This document shows positions 57,468-64,000 of a stretch of DNA of 64,000 nt, piece after piece (within the stretch, counting starts at the first letter, position 1; each line of letters begins with the position of its first letter). The stretch comes from Puniceicoccaceae bacterium (GTDB taxonomy: Bacteria > Verrucomicrobiota > Verrucomicrobiia > Opitutales > Coraliomargaritaceae): positions 1-64,000 of the forward strand of contig PBYS01000019.1 in assembly GCA_002729725.1 (NCBI GenBank). The letters are read 5' to 3'. Position numbers and translations under genes: made by a program. Below the pieces are notes generated by a model. The model saw only the letters and a program-made list of their open reading frames with translations, was not told the DNA's origin and ran no database searches.

Positions 57468-58307
57468 ATGACTTTTCGCCCCTCCCCAGTTTTCTGCCTC
57501 AGATGTGCCTGCTGCTTGCTGTTTGCCTTGACGGCAGCCGTGCCCAGTCAGGCTCAGTCGTATATCGCGGCAGAGGATGAGGCGTATTATGAGGTCTATG
57601 CGGATGGTTGGCAGACAGGCGACTCGGGGGGGCGGGGTTTCAAGAGCTGGCAGCTATTGTCGCCTGAGTATGGGGCCGCGGGGGAGGCGCAATACACGGG
57701 TTTCTTCATTGCACAGGCGGCTCAAGAGGCAGATCTGGCTGAGTCGGCGCGTGAGGGCCGTGCCTTTGGTATTTTCGCCAATGGCACTGGCTTCGAAGAG
57801 ACGGCGGCCTTTCGCGCCTTGGAGCATCCCTTGGCGGCGGGAGATGTGTTTTCTTTGCGCTTCGAGTTTGATGGCTTTGGCACTAAGTTTGAGCGAGATG
57901 CTGCAGGCATCTCTAGTGTGGGGATCGCATTGCGTTACCCCGAGACGGCTGCAGATTTGAGTGAACTGAGCACTGGACGCGCGCTGGTGCTGGCTGTGAT
58001 CGAGGGGCTGAGTACCTACCAGATTATGGATGCCGACGGTCGCTTGAATACTCGAGTATTTTTAGATGAAGCGGGCATCGAAGTTGGGGTGAGTGTGGGC
58101 GAGGCAGGACAGTACGACCTGCAAATCACAACTTTGAGTGATCGTGTCGTGCATACTTTTCCCCAGCGGCGTATGAGCCCGCCCGTAGCCGAAGCAGGGG
58201 ATGCCTCTGTGCAGATTCATAGTTTTGCCCTCTTCAATTTGAATGGTGGTGCGCATAACGCCTATTTCGGGGCTTTTCAAATCTCTCGTCAGGAAGGAAG
58301 TTTCTAA
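57468..58307 (+). CDS. Exported protein of unknown function
   Basis: 279 residues. There is a signal peptide (CLRCACCLLFALTAAVPSQA, cleavage near AQA-QS) and a beta-sandwich-like mature part with alternating Gly/aromatic residues (SGGRGFKSWQLLSPEYG, AREGRAFGIFANGTGFEE, FSLRFEFDGFGTKFE). The overall look is that of the exported sandwich domains common in Verrucomicrobiota, without a PEP-CTERM anchor. The stop overlaps the malQ start (TAATG), so the two are translationally coupled. A carbohydrate-related role is a guess from that neighbour. Confidence 0.65.
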   Translation: MTFRPSPVFCLRCACCLLFALTAAVPSQAQSYIAAEDEAYYEVYADGWQTGDSGGRGFKSWQLLSPEYGAAGEAQYTGFFIAQAAQEADLAESAREGRAFGIFANGTGFEETAAFRALEHPLAAGDVFSLRFEFDGFGTKFERDAAGISSVGIALRYPETAADLSELSTGRALVLAVIEGLSTYQIMDADGRLNTRVFLDEAGIEVGVSVGEAGQYDLQITTLSDRVVHTFPQRRMSPPVAEAGDASVQIHSFALFNLNGGAHNAYFGAFQISRQEGSF

Positions 58308-59881
58308 TGTCTACTCGTCTCTTTAAGCAAGATTGCGGTCTACTCATGCATCCGAGCTCTTTGCCTAATCAGTTTGGAATCGGTGATTTCGGCCCCTCTG
58401 CGCTCCGCTGGGTCGAGCAATTGGCGGCGCATGGGCAAACCCTGTGGCAAATTTTACCGCTCAATCCAGCAGGTTACGGAGATTCGCCCTACCAGGGCTT
58501 GTCGGCCTTTGCGGCCAATCCTGTCTTTTTGAGTCCGGAAGATCTACATGCGCGGGCTCTGCTGGACGATCAAGAACTGTTGGCGCTACGTATGCCACTG
58601 CAGTCGCGTGTGGATTTCGCCCAAGTTTACGCAAACAAGGCGGAACTGTCCGAGCGGGCCGCGCGTAAGTTTTTTGCTTTGCCAGCTACGCATCCGCTCC
58701 AGAGTGAGTATGCGGCCTTTCTCGCCTCAGAGGACGACTGGCTGCAGGACTTTGCATTGTTTAGCACCTTGAAAGCTCATTTCAATCGTGTTGCTTGGAC
58801 TGATTGGCCAGCTGAATTCCGCGACCGGAATCCCGAGGCCTTGCAAGAGATCGCCATCAAGTTAGACTCCGAGCTTCAGCGGGTGTGTTTTGAGCAATTT
58901 ATTCTGCGTCTGCAGTGGTCGCGTGTGCAGCAGCGCGCGCAGGATTTGGGCGTTCGCTTGGTGGGGGATCTCCCCATCTTTGTGGCACACGACAGTGCCG
59001 ATGTTTGGTGTCAGCCTGAGCTTTTTCGTCTCCAGGCCGATGGCAGCCCTAGTGTGGTTGCGGGGGTGCCGCCCGATTATTTTTCTGCGACGGGGCAGCT
59101 GTGGGGAAACCCGCTCTACGATTGGGAGGCGCATCGTCGTGAAGACTACGGATGGTGGCGGCAGCGCTTGAGTCGTATTTTATCCTGGGTGGATGTCGTG
59201 CGTATTGATCACTTTCGCGGCTTCGATGCTTGCTGGGAAGTGCCAGGTGGGGCGGAAACCGCCGCCGCGGGTCAATGGATCCCTGCGCCGGGCAGGGAGG
59301 TGTTTGATGCATTTGTCACTGATCATGGACTTCCCCTGCCTGTGATTGCGGAAGATTTGGGGGTGATTACCCCCGAAGTTGAAAAGCTCCGCGACGATTA
59401 CAATTTACCAGGTCTGCGCATTGAGCAGTTTGCTTTTGGCACCGACCCGATGAGCTCGACCTTCTTGCCTGAAAATTACGTGCCGAACTGCGTGGCTTAT
59501 ACGGGCACGCATGACAATGATACCGTTCTCGGCTGGTTTTCTAGTCAGGCGGGGGAGGGCAGCACGCGCACCGCAAAGGAAATCGAGGCGGAGCGTGCCA
59601 TGGCCTTAGCGTATTTTGCCAGCGACGGTTCCGAGATTCATTGGGATTTTATTCGCAGTCTCTATCGCTCGCGGGCGGGCGCTAGTATCGTGCCAGTGCA
59701 GGATTTGCTAGGCCTCGGATCCGATGCTCGAATGAATACGCCGGGTAAAGCCTCTGGCAGCTGGGCTTGGCGCCTGACGATGACGAAGCGACTCGACGAA
59801 GCGCTACAACATCTGGAAACCCTCACTCGCGAAACCGCTCGCGGGCGAACCGTCCCCAGAGGAACGCTTCCTCTGGGATAG
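58307..59881 (+). CDS. malQ: 4-alpha-glucanotransferase (amylomaltase) MalQ
   Basis: 524 residues. GH77 features: LLMHPSSLPNQFGIGDFGPS, QILPLNPAGYGDSPYQGLSA, nucleophile Asp in VDVVRIDHFRGFDACWEVPG (about 295-315), acid/base Glu in IAEDLGVITPEVEKL (about 345) and the third acidic residue in TGTHDNDTVLGW (about 402). It disproportionates maltodextrins. The last ten codons overlap a perfect 10-bp hairpin (59855-59877). Upstream exported-protein gene coupled; MFS transporter 27 bp downstream. Confidence 0.96.
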   Translation: MSTRLFKQDCGLLMHPSSLPNQFGIGDFGPSALRWVEQLAAHGQTLWQILPLNPAGYGDSPYQGLSAFAANPVFLSPEDLHARALLDDQELLALRMPLQSRVDFAQVYANKAELSERAARKFFALPATHPLQSEYAAFLASEDDWLQDFALFSTLKAHFNRVAWTDWPAEFRDRNPEALQEIAIKLDSELQRVCFEQFILRLQWSRVQQRAQDLGVRLVGDLPIFVAHDSADVWCQPELFRLQADGSPSVVAGVPPDYFSATGQLWGNPLYDWEAHRREDYGWWRQRLSRILSWVDVVRIDHFRGFDACWEVPGGAETAAAGQWIPAPGREVFDAFVTDHGLPLPVIAEDLGVITPEVEKLRDDYNLPGLRIEQFAFGTDPMSSTFLPENYVPNCVAYTGTHDNDTVLGWFSSQAGEGSTRTAKEIEAERAMALAYFASDGSEIHWDFIRSLYRSRAGASIVPVQDLLGLGSDARMNTPGKASGSWAWRLTMTKRLDEALQHLETLTRETARGRTVPRGTLPLG

Positions 59882-59908
59882 TCGCACCATCTCTACGACA
59901 GTTACATT

Positions 59909-61243
59909 ATGAATAAACCAAAACTATCATTCTGGCAAATTTGGAACATGAGCTTCGGCTTTTTTGGCATCCAGTTTGGCTGGGGGCTGCAGATGGCCAA
60001 TATGAGCGCGATCTACCAATACCTCGGCGCTGATGAGAGCACGATTCCTTTTCTCTGGTTGGCAGCGCCGCTGACCGGATTGATCGTGCAACCCTTGGTC
60101 GGTTATTATAGTGATCGCACTTGGACGCGGCTTGGGCGTCGTCGGCCATACTTTCTGGTCGGTGCGATTCTCGCCAGTCTTTCCTTGATCGCGATGCCCA
60201 ATTCCAGCTCACTCTGGATGGCGGCTGGCTTGCTCTGGATTTTGGATGCCTCGGTTAATATTAGTATGGAGCCTTTCCGGGCCTTCGTCGGCGATAAGCT
60301 CAATAAGAAGCAGCGCAAGCTGGGCTTTGCGATGCAGAGTCTATTGATCGGACTGGGCGCGGTGCTATCTTCCTCTTTACCTTGGATGCTCTCCAACTGG
60401 TTTGGTGTCACCAATGCGGAAGGCGCCACCGGGGCGATTCCGCAAACCGTAAAAATTGCGTTTTACGTGGGCTCAGGTGTCTTTTTTGCCGCGGTTTTGT
60501 ATACGATTTTGTCCACTAAAGAGTATCCGCCGGAGGATATGGAAGCGTTTGAGCAAATGAAACGTGAGTCCGCAGGGGTGGGCAATGCGTTTAAGGAAAT
60601 TTTCGAGGGTATTGGCTCGATGCCCAAGGCAATGAAGCAACTCGCCGTGGTGCAGTTCTTTACCTGGTTTGGCCTCTTTTGTATGTGGATTTATTTCATT
60701 CCAGCGGTGGCGACGCATATCTTTGGAGGCACGGACCATGGCAGCGAGGCGTATCAGGCTGGGGCCGAATGGGGCGGCGTATGCTTCTCGGTGTATAATG
60801 GGGTGGCTTTCTTTTTTGCGTTCTTACTGTTGTTGATTGTGCGTAAGTTCAGCGCCAAGGGCATTCATACCACTTGTTTAGCGATCGGTGCGCTGGGCTT
60901 GCTGTCGGTGGCCTTCGTTGGCGATGCGAAATTGTTATTGGCTTCAATGGTTTGCGTGGGCATCGCATGGGCCAGCATCCTTTCGATGCCCTATGCCATG
61001 CTGGCCAATGTGATTCCTGGCAGTCGGATGGGCTTTTACATGGGGGTATTTAATTTCTTCATCGTCCTACCGCAGATTGCCGCCTCACTTGGTCTCGGCT
61101 ATGTCATGGCCAGCCTGCTTGGTGGCAATACCATGAACGCGGTGCTGCTGGGCGGCGCTTCGATGTTAATCGCCGCCTTCTGTGTCCGCTTTGTCGATGA
61201 CGACGAGTCCGTCGACGGAGCGGCCGTCTCCTTGGAAGATTGA
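59909..61243 (+). CDS. MFS sugar transporter (SLC45/GPH-like)
   Basis: 444 residues with about twelve membrane helices. The MFS signature between TM2 and TM3 is VGYYSDRTWTRLGRRRPYFL (about 73-92), and LDASVNISMEPFRAFVGDKL is conserved in the SLC45/sucrose-maltose transporter group. The context with malQ suggests a maltose or other alpha-glucoside substrate, probably by cation symport. No ABC maltose system is present in the window. Confidence 0.88.
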   Translation: MNKPKLSFWQIWNMSFGFFGIQFGWGLQMANMSAIYQYLGADESTIPFLWLAAPLTGLIVQPLVGYYSDRTWTRLGRRRPYFLVGAILASLSLIAMPNSSSLWMAAGLLWILDASVNISMEPFRAFVGDKLNKKQRKLGFAMQSLLIGLGAVLSSSLPWMLSNWFGVTNAEGATGAIPQTVKIAFYVGSGVFFAAVLYTILSTKEYPPEDMEAFEQMKRESAGVGNAFKEIFEGIGSMPKAMKQLAVVQFFTWFGLFCMWIYFIPAVATHIFGGTDHGSEAYQAGAEWGGVCFSVYNGVAFFFAFLLLLIVRKFSAKGIHTTCLAIGALGLLSVAFVGDAKLLLASMVCVGIAWASILSMPYAMLANVIPGSRMGFYMGVFNFFIVLPQIAASLGLGYVMASLLGGNTMNAVLLGGASMLIAAFCVRFVDDDESVDGAAVSLED

Positions 61244-61295
61244 TTGTAAACTCATTGAGTTTGAATAATAACCTTCATAGGTTTAGTTATGATGT

Positions 61296-62057
61296 ATGTG
61301 GTTAATGCTACGCAAAATTACGCAACTGATTGTCATTCTTGTTGTTTCAATCGAGTCTTCTGCTTCTGTAGCAGAGTCATCTCTTGAGACTGTTTCCGTT
61401 TGGGATGATTCGTCGCCCATATATAAAGCCACGGCGACGCTGCTGGTCACCGATAAATTTTTTCGTCAGGATTACTTGAACTCGGAGCAGAATGTGAATC
61501 CCACCAAGGCGGACTTTTCCTATCATGTCGCCGTTGCACAGTCGGATTCGGTTTTAAAAGGAGTGGATCAGCGTCTCCAAGATAAAAAACGTGATCGTCT
61601 GATGGCACCAATCCCCGTTGCTGGCAGAGGTGACTCAGCTCTGTCACTCTATGAAGTTTTGCGAAGAGGCGTAACGGTGGATGCGGACGTGGAGTTGCTG
61701 ACGATACGTGTCAGTTATGAACATCCGGATCCCATCATGGCGGCAATTGTTGCTAACCTTTTTGCTGAAGAGGCGATCAATTATCAGTTAAAGCTGTCAG
61801 TCGATACCTTGATGAAGCGCGTGCAGGATTTAGACGCTCGAACAACAATTATTGGAGAGTATCTCGATGAGTGGTCGAAGAAGGATTTATCAAATGAAAG
61901 ACTTAGCGTTGAGTATGCTTCAGCGAAGAAACTCTATACGGATTTGGTCGAACAACTGAGGTATTCTGAGACTCAGGTTCATCTCGTGAATCCGAGTGCG
62001 CGGATATTGGACGATGCCATTCCCCCGTTCTATCCAGTGCGACTCGGTTCGATGTAG
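61296..62057 (+). CDS. Miniature exported Wzz-like protein (paralogue fragment of the Wzc-like protein)
   Basis: 253 residues. It has a short signal-like hydrophobic N-terminus (ITQLIVILVVSIESSASVA) but no second transmembrane helix and no kinase domain. Its segments match the Wzc-like protein at 5.0-7.3 kb: IYKATATLLVTDKFFR vs IYTAAAQVQLFRDD; VLKGVDQRLQDKKRDRLMAP vs IIKGVEQRLQDEMRERFMAP; VSYEHPDPIMAAIVANLFAE vs IAYSHPDPIVAAEVANLFAK; and NPSARILDDAIPP vs NPNARIVDEAFPP. The central coiled coil is drastically shortened, and the frame is open with a proper stop. It therefore looks like a deliberate soluble periplasmic Wzz domain or a shrinking duplicate. Last gene after the MFS transporter (52 bp gap), convergent with menG. 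Confidence 0.75.
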   Translation: MWLMLRKITQLIVILVVSIESSASVAESSLETVSVWDDSSPIYKATATLLVTDKFFRQDYLNSEQNVNPTKADFSYHVAVAQSDSVLKGVDQRLQDKKRDRLMAPIPVAGRGDSALSLYEVLRRGVTVDADVELLTIRVSYEHPDPIMAAIVANLFAEEAINYQLKLSVDTLMKRVQDLDARTTIIGEYLDEWSKKDLSNERLSVEYASAKKLYTDLVEQLRYSETQVHLVNPSARILDDAIPPFYPVRLGSM

Positions 62058-62083
62058 TGCGCCAGTGAATATCCCAAGGGGGC

Positions 62084-62785
<702 letters not shown>

Positions 62786-62833
62786 CTTATTGAATGGAGA
62801 GTAGGGAGTGGGAACTTTGGAGCGCGTTCAATC

Positions 62834-64000
62834 TCAATCTGAGCTTCCTTTGACGCTTTCGATGCTGCGAACCACCCATTTAGATAGCTCCCTATCTGGG
62901 TTTTCGATCGCGAGCTTGCCCAGTTTGAAAACGGTCTGGCCTGTGTTGCGATTGATGATGCTCAATCCGTGCTCAAAATCTTCAAACTTGTCACTGCAGA
63001 GTGACTGGATGCTTTGGTCACGTTCTTCGGCTTCTAGCAGTAAGGCTTCCACCGCCAGTGGTTTGAATTCCAGGGTGAAGCCGTGCTGCTTCTCGAAGGC
63101 CGTAGCGTAGCGTTTAATGTCATTTTCCCAGACGGCTGCTTGTAAGTGGGCGTTCTCTACTTTGAGGGCCTGTAGGCTGGCTGCGGGGTCGGCGATCATT
63201 TCGGGCGTAACTTCAAAGTGCTTGATCGCAGTTGAGGGCAGTTCGAATTTATAATCGCGGAAGAGGCGTTCCATGACGGTCATAATGCCGCGGGCACCGG
63301 TGCCTTCTTGGCTGGCAGCCTCGGCGATGGCCATGATGGCTTCGGGGCCGATGTCGAAGTCGATTCCATAGCCACGGAAGTCGTCGCGATACTGGTGGAG
63401 CACGCTGCCTTCTGAGGTGGTTAAAATGTGCGCCAAGTCGTTGGAGCTCAGTGCGGAGCAGGCGCAGCGCACAGGGACGCGGCCAATGAATTCGGGCTCG
63501 AAGCCGTATTTGATAAAGTCGCTGGTCTCGGCGTGCTGCAGGTAAGCGGAGAGGTCTTCCTCCTCGTCGCTCACACTGGCTCCGAAGCCCATCTCGTTTT
63601 GGGAGAGTCGTTTTTTGATCGATTCGGCCAATTTATCGAAAGCGCCGCTCACTATAAACAGAATGTTTTTGGTATTAATCGATTTTCGCTTCGGCTTGCC
63701 GCCGCGCTGGATTTCCATCGCGGCCTGCATCTGAGCCATCATGTCGGTCGGGCTGAAGAGGCTGACCTCTGTCTCCTCCATTAGTTTGAGCAGGTTGATT
63801 TGCACGCCGCGGCCGGATACGTCGCGCCCTCCCGCGCCGGCTTCGGCGGCGATTTTATCGATTTCATCGACAAAGATGATGCCCTTTTCTGCCAGTTCGG
63901 TGTCGCCATCGGCTGCTTTGACTAGATCGCGCACCAGATCTTCTACATCGGAGCCGACGTAGCCAGTTTCTGAAAACTTGGTGGCGTCGGCCTTGACGAA
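62834..64000 (-). CDS. ClpX-like AAA+ ATPase (5' end beyond the window)
   Basis: At least 388 residues; the frame is open to the window's right edge, so the N-terminal part with zinc finger (if any) and Walker A is missing. Visible: [18 protein letters not shown] (ClpX-like), Walker [54 protein letters not shown] (arginine-finger region), [17 protein letters not shown] (sensor 2). The C-terminal part continues about 150 residues past sensor 2, much longer than E. coli ClpX, with a helical segment [21 protein letters not shown] ClpX/HslU-type unfoldase that may have its own substrate range. No clpP was seen on this side. Confidence 0.85.
   Translation of the reverse strand, partial: FVKADATKFSETGYVGSDVEDLVRDLVKAADGDTELAEKGIIFVDEIDKIAAEAGAGGRDVSGRGVQINLLKLMEETEVSLFSPTDMMAQMQAAMEIQRGGKPKRKSINTKNILFIVSGAFDKLAESIKKRLSQNEMGFGASVSDEEEDLSAYLQHAETSDFIKYGFEPEFIGRVPVRCACSALSSNDLAHILTTSEGSVLHQYRDDFRGYGIDFDIGPEAIMAIAEAASQEGTGARGIMTVMERLFRDYKFELPSTAIKHFEVTPEMIADPAASLQALKVENAHLQAAVWENDIKRYATAFEKQHGFTLEFKPLAVEALLLEAEERDQSIQSLCSDKFEDFEHGLSIINRNTGQTVFKLGKLAIENPDRELSKWVVRSIESVKGSSD

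Noticed and set aside
57323-57580. 85-codon open frame before the exported-protein gene
   Set aside because: It overlaps the signal-peptide-bearing frame starting at 57468 and has no recognisable features.

Overview
The window looks like a chromosomal segment of a Gram-negative bacterium of the Verrucomicrobiota, most likely the marine Opitutales/Puniceicoccales side. This is inferred from gene content and not from any search. The pointers are an outer-membrane secretin and beta-barrel, menaquinone-type UbiE/MenG, a three-subunit SdhCAB, a PilM/N/O-secretin cluster resembling the Akkermansia Amuc_1098-1102 locus, a giant RCC1/CARDB surface protein, a cysteine-bearing DUF11 envelope protein reminiscent of chlamydial OmcB, and generally weak Shine-Dalgarno sequences.

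Layout. 1-7.3 kb: end of a CorC/CNNM-type protein, a membrane-anchored TPR protein, then an exopolysaccharide export set (outer-membrane barrel, Wza-like export protein, Wzc/GumC-like chain-length regulator with tyrosine kinase). 7.3-12.7 kb: a repeat-filled convergent junction, uppP, trpD, glmM and a TPR protein. 13.1-29.0 kb: the standout locus, an apparent operon of PilM-, PilN- and PilO-like genes, a small exported protein in the PilP position, a secretin, and an 11-kb gene for a 3,661-residue exported protein with an RCC1 propeller, about eleven CARDB-like modules, six intercalated sandwich modules and three calcium-binding-type DxDGD loops. 29.0-35.7 kb: a DNA methyltransferase, a short ChrA, DUF2288, a ROK kinase, a CBS protein, a cNMP-binding/FHA fusion, and ybaB-recR-M50 protease. 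35.7-40.3 kb: a mobile/repeat zone with an IS701-type element, with intact ends and a CTAA target duplication, inside a tandem hairpin repeat next to tRNA-Gly(CCC), then a DEAD-box helicase and a REP-associated-type transposase (RAYT). 40.3-47.6 kb: a dihydrolipoamide-dehydrogenase-like oxidoreductase, an O-antigen ligase-like protein, a DJ-1 protein, an alpha/beta hydrolase, an aminotransferase and pyrG. 48.0-57.1 kb: sdhCAB, the OmcB-like DUF11 protein, and an 1,153-residue protein that may be a PPi-type PEP carboxykinase. 57.4-64.0 kb: an exported protein, malQ, a sugar MFS transporter, a miniature exported Wzz-like protein, ubiE/menG and a ClpX-like ATPase cut by the window end.

How things fit together. 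Envelope biogenesis dominates. UppP recycles the undecaprenyl carrier and GlmM makes glucosamine-1-phosphate. The export trio and the O-antigen ligase-like protein handle surface polysaccharide. The PilMNO-secretin cluster probably builds a trans-envelope machine that exports or displays the giant protein encoded directly behind it. Two dispersed hairpin-repeat families sit at 3' ends and convergent junctions, and a RAYT gene lies in the same window, so a REP/RAYT relationship is plausible. No CRISPR array, rRNA or prophage was seen.
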